64,000 bases of DNA from Variovorax sp. Sphag1AA (GTDB taxonomy: Bacteria > Pseudomonadota > Gammaproteobacteria > Burkholderiales > Burkholderiaceae_C), in NCBI RefSeq assembly GCF_014192575.1, contig NZ_JACHYC010000005.1, forward strand, positions 496,001 to 560,000, read 5' to 3'. The notes below the pieces were generated by a model. The model saw nothing but the letters and a program-made list of their open reading frames with translations. It searched no databases and was not told where the DNA came from. The translations under genes were made by a program, and so were the position numbers. Positions 34,252 to 41,197 of the stretch are shown here, in pieces (the stretch's first letter is position 1; every line of letters starts with the position of its first letter).

Positions 34252-34272
34252 CGGTATCGCCGGGCAATACCT
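34252..34272. promoter_or_regulatory. 21-bp inverted-repeat operator, copy 3
   Basis: CGGTATCG-CCGGG-CAATACCT has a left half identical to copy 1 and a right half matching at 6 of 8 positions. Its centre is 40 bp from copy 2, about four helical turns. It ends 9 bp before the start codon of the HTH regulator, which suggests autorepression. Confidence 0.55.
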
Positions 34273-34281
34273 CCCTTCGCA

Positions 34282-35016
34282 ATGAGCACCACCGTCGACC
34301 TGGTTGTCGCCCTCAAGAACGAACTCAAGAACGCCCGCATGACCTATGCGGATCTCGCCAAGTCGCTCGACATGGCCGAATCCAGCGTGAAGCGGATGCT
34401 CGCCAAGGGCGACATGCCGCTCACCCGGGTCGACGCCATCTGCCGGGCGCTGAAGATCGACTTTGCGGAACTCGCGCGCCGGGTCGCGGACTCGCAGCCG
34501 CTGCTCAAGGAGCTCACGCTGGAGCAGGAACAGGCAGTGGTCAAGGACAAGAAGTTGCTGCTGGTCGCCATCTGCGTCCTGAGCCAGTGGACGCTGGAGC
34601 AGATCGTTGCCGCCTACCGGATGACCGAGCCGGAGTGCATCGGCTATCTCGCGCAACTCGATCGCATCGGCATCATCGAGCTGCGCCCCCTGAACCGGTA
34701 TCGCCTGAAGCTCGCGAAGACCTTCCGTTGGCGGCCACATGGCCCGGTGATGGATTTCTTCCGCGAGAACGTGGTGCTCGACTACTACCGCGGCGGCTTC
34801 GACGGCCCATCGGAAGGGCTCCTGCTGGTGCACGGATCGATCAGCAAATCGCTCGCGCCGGCCTTTCTGGACCGCCTCCAGCGCGTCGCCCAGGACTTCG
34901 CGCAACAGCATCAGACCGATCAGAAACTGTCGCCAAAAGAGCGCGAGGGCTACACCCTCCTGCTCGGAATGCGCAACTGGGAGTTCGAACTCTTCACGCG
35001 TCTGCGCCGGAACTGA
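34282..35016 (+). CDS. XRE-type helix-turn-helix transcriptional regulator
   Basis: This 244-residue protein has an N-terminal Cro/XRE-like HTH (MTYADLAKSLDMAESSVKRM, residues about 20-39) and a C-terminal region of about 170 residues with no recognised domain (for example ELRPLNRYRLKLAKTFRWRP). The central LLLVAICVLSQWTLEQIVAA may form a second, winged-helix-like unit. It diverges from the CREST-like gene. Three 21-bp operators, two in this promoter and one at the yiaAB-like promoter, make it the likely regulator of that gene group. The effector is unknown. Confidence 0.8.
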   Translation: MSTTVDLVVALKNELKNARMTYADLAKSLDMAESSVKRMLAKGDMPLTRVDAICRALKIDFAELARRVADSQPLLKELTLEQEQAVVKDKKLLLVAICVLSQWTLEQIVAAYRMTEPECIGYLAQLDRIGIIELRPLNRYRLKLAKTFRWRPHGPVMDFFRENVVLDYYRGGFDGPSEGLLLVHGSISKSLAPAFLDRLQRVAQDFAQQHQTDQKLSPKEREGYTLLLGMRNWEFELFTRLRRN

Positions 35017-35050
35017 CTCACACTTGAAACAGACAGAAACCGGTTTCTTC

Positions 35051-35056
35051 TATAAA
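35051..35056 (+). promoter_or_regulatory. -10-like TATAAA ahead of glycine riboswitch 1
   Basis: TATAAA lies about 10 bp before the start of the riboswitch fold. The nearest -35-like sequence, TTGAAA at 35024-35029, is 21 bp away, which is longer than optimal. It is the most AT-rich spot in the gap after the HTH regulator gene. Confidence 0.35.
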
Positions 35057-35063
35057 CTTCGCC

Positions 35064-35270
35064 CCGCAGAAAAGCGGACGGCAACCGTCCCACCGTTGGC
35101 GCAACCTCCCATGAACGCTCAGGTGAACCGCAGCGCGGTTCGTTGACTGCCCCATATTGACCAATGCCGACTGGAGAGACGCCGCATCGACGTGGCGCAC
35201 CGAAGGAGCAAGTCCGCTGCATGCCGCAGCCGATGAATCTCTCAGGTAAAGGAGACAGAGGGAGCGGCTA
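35064..35270 (+). ncRNA. Tandem glycine riboswitch (gcvT type), copy 1, diverged first aptamer
   Basis: Two aptamers lie in tandem. The second (about 35168-35268) is canonical: CTGGAGAGAC, then CACCGAAGGAGCAAG and GAATCTCTCAGGTAAAGGA, ending ACAGAGGGAG. The first (about 35064-35160) is diverged: ACCGTTGGCGCAACC in place of the usual ACCGAAGG-GCAAA, and GAACGCTCAGGTGAACC. The switch heads the leader of the degenerate DadA-like gene at 35348. GGGAG at its end can pair with CTCCC just before the AAAAGGA ribosome site, so glycine control of translation is plausible. The gap from 35017 to 35347 holds nothing else. Confidence 0.85.
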
Positions 35271-35347
35271 TCTGAACCCCCGGTCCCGACGCTCGACACA
35301 GTGAGTGCTCGCCCCGGCCGTTCATGCCCTCCCAAAAGGATTCGGAC

Positions 35348-36589
35348 ATGCGCGTGGTAGTACTCGGCGCCGGCCTTCACGGCGTCACGACAGCCTATTA
35401 CCTTCAGCAGCTCGGTCACGAGGTGATCGTTATCGATCGCCATGCGACGCCCGCTGCAAAGGCCCGGGGCCGGATCCCCTCCCCCGAGGGCGCCACGCCA
35501 TTCAATGCCGGCGCTGCATCGCTGCCGACGAAGCCTGCGCAGGGGCGCTGGTCGCGTCTGCGGGCGCTGGTGCGGCGCCGCTTCGGAAAGCTCCTCGACC
35601 ACGCAGTGGTGCCTCCAGGAAGCAATCCGCTCGACCACATGGTCCGCCTTGCCGTCTACAGCCGACGAAGCGCTCTCGCGCTGCGCGACGAATCCGGCAT
35701 GCCGCAGCGCCCGCGCTCGACCGGACAGATGACCGTCTACACCGATGCCCAGTCGTTCCGGGGACGCATCGAACGCGCTCCCCACTGGTCGGAACTGGGT
35801 TGCGAAGACCGCCTGCTGTCGGCCGACGAAGCCGTCGGCCTGGAGCCTTCGCTGCAGCTCATGGGCGGCCGACTTGCTGGTGCGACCTATTCGCCCGAAG
35901 ACCCCGCGCGCGACCCGTCGCAGTTCGCAGCGGGCATCGTCTTCCTGTGCCGTGCAGCCGGCGTGCGCTTCATGATGAAGCACACGGTGGTCTCGCTGAA
36001 GGAGCGCAACGGCCGCATCGATCACGTCGAGCTGCTCGATCCGCAGGGCGAGCGCGTGTTCGTGCGTGCGCAGTCGTACGTGCTTGCGCTCGGTGCCTCG
36101 AGCGTTCTGCATGGCGAACATCTGGGTATCGACATGCCGATGAACTTCGTGCGCGAGTACGTGGTCACGCTCCCCATCAAGGACCTGTCGATCGCGCCCC
36201 GTCTGTCGCTGCACGACCGCCAGGGCAAGCTGCGCATCCGACGACTTGAGAACGCCGGCGGTCACCACCTGCGCATCACCTCGACCGTCCGCGTCAAGGA
36301 CGACGAAGAGAACGAACCCGACTCGGACCGCTTCGATGCAATCCTTCGACGCGTCGAGACGCTGTTCCCCGGTGTGGTCGACACCCGCCGCGCGTCCCTC
36401 GAAACCGCGATGCACGCGGTCAGCAGCAACCGCCTGCCGATGATCGGCAAGACGCGCCTGCCCAACCTCTTCCTCAACACCGCCCCCGGCACGCCGAGCT
36501 GGACCCATGCGCTCGGCGCAGGCAAGTCCATCGCGCGCATCGTCAGCGGCCTGCGCCCCGAGCTCGATTTCGCCTTCCGCGGCCTGTAA
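35348..36589 (+). CDS. DadA-like FAD-dependent amino acid oxidoreductase, diverged paralogue
   Basis: This 413-residue protein starts at MRVVVLGAGLHGVTTAYYL (35348, AAAAGGA Shine-Dalgarno), not at the in-frame ATG 8 codons earlier. The FAD Rossmann motif GAGLHG and the closing GAGKSIARIVSGL are intact. Compared with the intact paralogue at 36898, the segment SFANGGQIS is replaced by a Pro/Arg-rich stretch (PSPEGATPFNAGAASLP), PAKGYSVTMP by FVREYVVTLP, and GHGTLGWTHACGSGK by APGTPSWTHALGAGK. Those are substrate- and flavin-proximal regions, so activity is likely altered or lost. It is preceded by its own glycine riboswitch. Confidence 0.85.
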   Translation: MRVVVLGAGLHGVTTAYYLQQLGHEVIVIDRHATPAAKARGRIPSPEGATPFNAGAASLPTKPAQGRWSRLRALVRRRFGKLLDHAVVPPGSNPLDHMVRLAVYSRRSALALRDESGMPQRPRSTGQMTVYTDAQSFRGRIERAPHWSELGCEDRLLSADEAVGLEPSLQLMGGRLAGATYSPEDPARDPSQFAAGIVFLCRAAGVRFMMKHTVVSLKERNGRIDHVELLDPQGERVFVRAQSYVLALGASSVLHGEHLGIDMPMNFVREYVVTLPIKDLSIAPRLSLHDRQGKLRIRRLENAGGHHLRITSTVRVKDDEENEPDSDRFDAILRRVETLFPGVVDTRRASLETAMHAVSSNRLPMIGKTRLPNLFLNTAPGTPSWTHALGAGKSIARIVSGLRPELDFAFRGL

Positions 36590-36641
36590 CGCTGTAGGGC
36601 TGTAGCCGTTCCGCGGCGAAGTCCCTACAATCGCCGCACTT

Positions 36642-36836
36642 GCAGGAGAGCGGGCCGCGAAAGCGGCTCCACCGAAGGCGCAAACTCCCATAAACGCTCA
36701 GGTCGGCTCGCAACGAGCCTGTACTGCAATCAACTGTCAGAGCCGTCTGGAGAGCCATCACGCCATGTGATGCACCGAAGGAGCAAGCCCGTTGCGGGTG
36801 CAACGGGTGAATCTCTCAGGTACCGAGGACAGGGGG
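36642..36836 (+). ncRNA. Tandem glycine riboswitch (gcvT type), copy 2
   Basis: Aptamer 1 (about 36642-36727) reads GCAGGAGAGCGGG, CCACCGAAGGCGCAAACTCC, AACGCTCAGGTCGG and closes with CTGTACTGC. Aptamer 2 (about 36745-36836) reads TCTGGAGAGCC, GCACCGAAGGAGCAAG, GTGAATCTCTCAGGTACCGA and GGACAGGGGG. All conserved glycine riboswitch elements are present in both halves. The RNA lies 60 bp ahead of the intact DadA-like gene; no other feature was seen in the rest of 36590-36897 except the expression platform described separately. Confidence 0.93.
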
Positions 36837-36842
36837 AGCGGC

Positions 36843-36892
36843 CGCTTGGATACGGGTTTTCGTTCGTCCAAGCGCTGCAACCTTCAAGGGTT
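36843..36892 (+). promoter_or_regulatory. Expression platform after glycine riboswitch 2
   Basis: CGCTTGGA (36843-36850) and TCCAAGCG (36867-36874) form a perfect 8-bp stem with a 16-nt loop but no U-tract. A small hairpin AACC...GGTT (36879-36882 and 36889-36892) holds the AAGGG-type ribosome site 6-10 nt before the start codon at 36898. Control at the level of translation initiation looks more likely than termination. Confidence 0.5.
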
Positions 36893-36897
36893 CTGAA

Positions 36898-38211
36898 ATG
36901 CGCGTGATCGTTCTTGGCGCCGGCCTGCTCGGCGTGACCTCGGCCTACTACCTCCAGCAACTCGGCCACGAAGTGACCGTGATCGACCGGCAAGCCACGC
37001 CGGCCGCTGAAACCAGCTTTGCCAACGGCGGGCAGATCTCGGTGAGCCATGCCGAGCCTTGGGCGAACCCCAGTGCGCCGCTCAAGGTGCTGCAGTGGCT
37101 CGGCAAGGAAGACGCACCGCTCCTCTTCCGCCTGCGCGCGGACATGCGGCAATGGCTCTGGGGACTGCAGTTCCTGCGCGAATGCACGCCGGCGCGCACG
37201 CGCCACAACATCGAACAGATCGTGCGACTGGGCACCTACAGCCGCGACACGCTCCAGCAACTGCGCCGCGACACCGGCATCGGCTACGAGCAGCGGACGC
37301 AAGGCATCCTGCACTTCTATACGGACAAGAAGGAATTCGATGGCGCGCTCGAACCGGCCGAGCAGATGCGCGCTCTCGGCTGCGAGCGCCGCGTGATCTC
37401 CGCCGACGAGGCAGTCGCCATCGAACCCGCGCTGGCGCACATCCGTCCGCAACTCGCCGGCGCCACCTACACAGCCGAGGACGAATCGGGCGACGCCAAC
37501 CGCTTCGCACGTGAACTGGTGAAGCTGGCTGAAGCGGCCGGCGTGCGCTTTCTCATGAGCCACACCGTGACCGCGTTGCGCGAAGCCGGGGGGCAGATCG
37601 ATCACGTCGAAGCCACCGACAGCGAAGGCCGCTTCCAGCGCATTCGCGGCGACGCCTTCGTGCTCGCGATGGGCTCGCTCAGCCCGCTCTATGCGGCGCC
37701 GCTGGGCATCCGCCTGCCGATCTATCCGGCCAAGGGCTACTCGGTGACGATGCCGGTGATCGATCCGTCGAAGGCGCACCAGGTTTCGCTCACCGACGAC
37801 GAGTTCAAGCTCGTCTTCTCGCGCTACACCTCGCCCACCGGCGACCGCCTGCGCATCGCCGGCACTGCGGAGCTCAACGGCTACGACCGCGACCTCAACC
37901 GCGTGCGCTGCGAGGCGATCGTGCGTCGGGTGGAGCAACTCTTCCCCGGCGCGGGCGATGCGTCACAGGCGCAGTTCTGGACCGGGTTGCGCCCCGCAAC
38001 GCCGAGCAACGTTCCGCTGATCGGCGCGACGAAACTGCCGAACCTCTTCCTGAACACCGGCCACGGCACGCTCGGATGGACGCATGCCTGCGGCTCGGGC
38101 AAGTCGATCGCCCGCATCGTGAGCGGGCTCGCGCCCGAGGTGGATTTCGCGTTTACCGGCCTGCGCGCCGCTCAGTCGTCGGCGGTAAAGACCGTCAGCA
38201 CCCCGGTATAG
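36898..38211 (+). CDS. DadA-family D-amino acid dehydrogenase / glycine-oxidising FAD enzyme
   Basis: This 437-residue flavoprotein has the Rossmann motif GAGLLG at residues 7-12, SFANGGQISVSHAEPWANP, LPIYPAKGYSVTMP, and the C-terminal GHGTLGWTHACGSGKSIAR, as in DadA. DadA oxidatively deaminates D-amino acids to keto acids and passes electrons to the respiratory chain. The glycine riboswitch ahead of it suggests glycine or a related small amino acid as inducer or substrate. The 3' end overlaps the converging FIST gene by 40 bp. Confidence 0.92.
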   Translation: MRVIVLGAGLLGVTSAYYLQQLGHEVTVIDRQATPAAETSFANGGQISVSHAEPWANPSAPLKVLQWLGKEDAPLLFRLRADMRQWLWGLQFLRECTPARTRHNIEQIVRLGTYSRDTLQQLRRDTGIGYEQRTQGILHFYTDKKEFDGALEPAEQMRALGCERRVISADEAVAIEPALAHIRPQLAGATYTAEDESGDANRFARELVKLAEAAGVRFLMSHTVTALREAGGQIDHVEATDSEGRFQRIRGDAFVLAMGSLSPLYAAPLGIRLPIYPAKGYSVTMPVIDPSKAHQVSLTDDEFKLVFSRYTSPTGDRLRIAGTAELNGYDRDLNRVRCEAIVRRVEQLFPGAGDASQAQFWTGLRPATPSNVPLIGATKLPNLFLNTGHGTLGWTHACGSGKSIARIVSGLAPEVDFAFTGLRAAQSSAVKTVSTPV

Positions 38212-39440
38212 CCATACAGGTGATGCCGCGCGATCTCGCCGGCGGCAAAGAAGCCGACGAGTGGGACGTCGCCGAGCGCATGGCGCACGATCTGCAGTTC
38301 GGCGTTCGGCGCGCCGAAGTGCGGGCCGCCACGGCCTGAGCAGCTCACGTACACCGCGCCCGCGACGCGACGCGCCGGGTGCGGCGACGCGCCGGTTTCA
38401 TCGCCCGCGACTGCGCGCGCAGTGGCGAGCGTCTGCTCCTCGGGCTCCAGCTCCTCGCGGATCTCGGCGCAGACGCGCATCAGGTCGGCACGCGCGGCCT
38501 GTGCGTTGCGCCGGCAGAAGGTCATGTGCATGCCCACCTCGGCCACGTCGGCAATCGCCACGCCGCGCCGCGTCGGATCGAGGCCGATGATGTGCCGCAC
38601 CCGCACGTCGGAGCCCAGGTCGCGCGTGCGGCGGACGCGATCGGTGCCGGCTTCGGAGAGCCCCACCAGCGTCGCGCGCACCGCGGCGATGGCCTCCTCG
38701 GGCGCATCGAGCGACACATCCAGGTCCTCGAGCAGCACATCCAGGGCCGGCCGTCCGTCGAGCGCGAGCAGCAGGTTGCCGTCAGCCTCCGTGATCTCGC
38801 GCTCGCCCGATACCGGCTGGCAGCCCTGCGTGACGCGCGACACCAGGCGCACGCCTTCGCCGAACACCACGCCCGACAGGCCGCCCGAGAACACCCCGCC
38901 ATGCGCACCATGCCCCGGAATGTTGCCGTTGCCGCCGACCGCAAACTGCAGCGATCCGGCGCGCCCCGATGAAAGCCCACCGAAGAGGTAGCCGGTGTCG
39001 GTGCGCTCCGCCATCTCGGCGATCAGTTCGGCGAGTTCGGGCGTGTGCGGGTCGGCATGCACGAGTGCCGTGTGCGCCGAGAAGCCGCTCATTTCGGTGC
39101 TCGCAAGAGGTGCCACACCGGAGAACACGCGGTACTGGTCGCTCGGCAGTTCGCACAGCATCACGCTGAGCGCGGGTTCGTCGAAATACTCGGCGTTGTT
39201 GGCCGACACGCCAACGCCGACGGTGCCGGACCAGTCGGTCACCTCGGGCAGTTCGGCGGCCAGGTGATCGAGGATCTCCTGGGCATCGGCCGAGTAGTGA
39301 TCGGTGATGTAGAGCAGGCCCAGCGTCGGCGACTGCGCGTAGTCGGGCAACGCCATCTGTGCCCGAAGTTGCGCGAGCACCAGCCCTGCAGCCATGCGCC
39401 ATTGCGGATGAGTGGCGTGGCCTGAGGGAAACATCTTCAT
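38172..39440 (-). CDS. FIST N- and C-domain sensory protein
   Basis: This 422-residue protein starts at MKMFPSGHATHPQWRMA (39440). It has a FIST N-terminal domain (VGVGVSANNAEYFDEPALS, GYLFGGLSSGRAG, GGVFSGGLSGVVF) and a FIST C domain ending FFAAGEIARHHLYGYTGVL with AVYVSCSGRGGPHFGAPN (CSGR loop). FIST is a predicted ligand-binding sensory module, thought to bind small molecules such as amino acids. No output domain is present, so it may act through partner proteins. It lies opposite the DadA-like gene and follows phaM by 40 bp. Confidence 0.88.
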   Translation of the reverse strand: MKMFPSGHATHPQWRMAAGLVLAQLRAQMALPDYAQSPTLGLLYITDHYSADAQEILDHLAAELPEVTDWSGTVGVGVSANNAEYFDEPALSVMLCELPSDQYRVFSGVAPLASTEMSGFSAHTALVHADPHTPELAELIAEMAERTDTGYLFGGLSSGRAGSLQFAVGGNGNIPGHGAHGGVFSGGLSGVVFGEGVRLVSRVTQGCQPVSGEREITEADGNLLLALDGRPALDVLLEDLDVSLDAPEEAIAAVRATLVGLSEAGTDRVRRTRDLGSDVRVRHIIGLDPTRRGVAIADVAEVGMHMTFCRRNAQAARADLMRVCAEIREELEPEEQTLATARAVAGDETGASPHPARRVAGAVYVSCSGRGGPHFGAPNAELQIVRHALGDVPLVGFFAAGEIARHHLYGYTGVLTVFTADD

Positions 39441-39480
39441 GGGCTCGGCTTTCTCTGCGGGAGGGGATGCGGTGCCGGCT

Positions 39481-40215
39481 TCAGCGCGCCCGCTTGCGCG
39501 CCGGAGCCGGCGTCTTGCCGGCAGCAGCGGCACGCGGGCCACCGGCTGGCGACTTGCTGCTTGCCGCGGCAGCGGGTTGCTTCGCGGACTTGGCGGCCGG
39601 CGCCTTTCGCGGTGCCGCGCCAGGGGTCGGCTGAGCCATCACCGGCATCTTCAAATGCGAGGCTTCCTGCAACGCCGCACTGGCGATCTGCTGGAACTGC
39701 TGCGTCAGTGCGCCCCACCATTGCAGTGGGTCGACCACGCCTGCTTCTTCGGCCGCGGAGGCGCTGCCATTGCCGCGCGCGCGCTTGGAAGACTTCGCTG
39801 CGGCCGGCGCTTCTTCCTCGTGCTCTTCCACTTCGGGTTCAGCCTTCTTCGGCTCCGCCTTGGGTGCGGGTGCAGGCTCCGGCGCGGCCGTGGTCTGCCG
39901 CGTGAAGACGCTCGCGAGATCTTCCATCTGCACGTTCATGCCGCGCAGGGTCGAAAGCGTCATCTTCTGCACTTCGAGCGCCTGGATGGTGGCCTTGAGC
40001 GCGTGGCCGTTCTGCTCGAGCCAGAACTGCACGGTCTTGAGTTCCTGGATGCGCTTGTCGACCTCTTCGACACTGAGCGTCGGGGCAACCCAACTCGCGA
40101 GACTTGGCATGCCGGGCGTCGCGCCCGCCGCCGCGCTTCCGCTGGCCAGGTTCTTCAGGAAATCGAAACCGGGAACGAACTGGCTGAATGCGAAAGGCTT
40201 GCTCGTGTCGCTCAT
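39481..40215 (-). CDS. PhaM-type polyhydroxyalkanoate granule regulatory protein
   Basis: This 244-residue protein starts at MSDTSKPFAFSQFVPGFDF (40215). The N-terminal half has LSVEEVDKRIQELKTVQFWL and the helix MTLSTLRGMNVQMEDLASVF, both typical of PhaM. The C-terminal half is low-complexity, rich in Ala, Lys, Pro and Ser (PAAKSAKQPAAAASSKSPAG) like histone H1, suited to DNA binding. In Ralstonia-type bacteria PhaM binds PHB synthase, granules and the nucleoid, and distributes granules at division. It starts 49 bp after the YcnI-PCuAC fusion. Confidence 0.88.
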   Translation of the reverse strand: MSDTSKPFAFSQFVPGFDFLKNLASGSAAAGATPGMPSLASWVAPTLSVEEVDKRIQELKTVQFWLEQNGHALKATIQALEVQKMTLSTLRGMNVQMEDLASVFTRQTTAAPEPAPAPKAEPKKAEPEVEEHEEEAPAAAKSSKRARGNGSASAAEEAGVVDPLQWWGALTQQFQQIASAALQEASHLKMPVMAQPTPGAAPRKAPAAKSAKQPAAAASSKSPAGGPRAAAAGKTPAPARKRAR

Positions 40216-40264
40216 GAAGGGCCTCCGGATGAGAGTTGTTGTGCGGGGCAGCTTACTCCAAGCG

Positions 40265-41173
40265 TCAGTGCTTGTGCTCGCCTGCCGCGGCCGTTCCGGA
40301 GGCTGTCTGCACCGGCACCTTGATCTCGAGCGAGCTCTTCTGACCCTTCGCATCTTCGAAGAGCAGCGTCAGCGGTACGGTCGTTCCATTGACGAGCGGT
40401 TGTTTCAGATCCATCAGCATCAGGTGATAGCCGCCGGGCTTGAGTTCGACCGTCTGCCGCGCGGGCAGCTCGAGGCTCGGGAGACCACGCATGCGCATGG
40501 TGTCGCCTTCCATCTTCATCTCGTGGACTTCGGCGACGCCTGCCACCGGAGTGGATGCCCCGACAAGGCGCGCACCGGAAGGCGCGCTGAGCTTCATGAA
40601 GGCGCCGGAGCCGCTCTGGCCCGGCACCGAAGCGCGGATCCATGCATCGCGCACATCGACTGGCGCGACACCGGCGGCCAGCACGTCGAGCCGCGCGGCC
40701 GGGCTTTCGAGGCCTGCGGTGGAGGTGCCGCTTGCGGGAATCTGCGCCCAGTCCGCGCTGCCGTTGTCGCAGTTCTGCAGCACCTTGAACCACAGCACGC
40801 CCGGGGTGGTGGGCAGCTTGCCGCGCACCACGAAGTCGGCACGTTCGGTGGTGGGCAGTGCCGCCGCGGCGTTCTCCGCCGTCCAACGCACTTCGCCGCC
40901 GTTGTCACCGGCCGGCGGCGCTTCGAGCTTCCAGCCCTTGCGCGCCTGCGCATCGGTGAAGGCAAAGCCCTTGGGCAGGCGCACGGTGATGCCGGTCGTG
41001 CTCTTGGCGCCCTGGCAGGCGTGGCCGACGCGGAAAGCGGCTTCGTATTCGCTGCCGGCGGTGGCACCGCCGGGCGGCAGGGTCACGTGCGCGAAGGCAC
41101 TGCCAGAGCCGGCAAGCACGATGCAGGCAGCGAGTTGGCGGAGGGAGAAGGATGCGTTCATGGGCGTGTTCAT
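40265..41173 (-). CDS. Fusion of YcnI-like (DUF1775) and PCuAC copper chaperone domains
   Basis: This exported protein of about 300 residues (start ATG 41173, or 41161) has a signal ending GSAFAHV, so the mature N-terminal His could ligate copper as in YcnI/DUF1775 proteins. The first domain runs to about residue 160 (VTLPPGGATAGSEYEAAFRV, KGWKLEAPP). The second is a PCuAC domain with the ligand pattern HEMKMEGDTMRMRGL and GGYHLMLMDL (H, M, H, M). PCuAC delivers Cu(I) to cytochrome oxidase assembly. The C-terminus ends HKH. It is the third gene of the copper-type operon, 24 bp after the TonB receptor. Confidence 0.9.
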   Translation of the reverse strand: MNTPMNASFSLRQLAACIVLAGSGSAFAHVTLPPGGATAGSEYEAAFRVGHACQGAKSTTGITVRLPKGFAFTDAQARKGWKLEAPPAGDNGGEVRWTAENAAAALPTTERADFVVRGKLPTTPGVLWFKVLQNCDNGSADWAQIPASGTSTAGLESPAARLDVLAAGVAPVDVRDAWIRASVPGQSGSGAFMKLSAPSGARLVGASTPVAGVAEVHEMKMEGDTMRMRGLPSLELPARQTVELKPGGYHLMLMDLKQPLVNGTTVPLTLLFEDAKGQKSSLEIKVPVQTASGTAAAGEHKH

Positions 41174-41197
41174 CGGAGACTTTCGTGAAAGGTTGGA

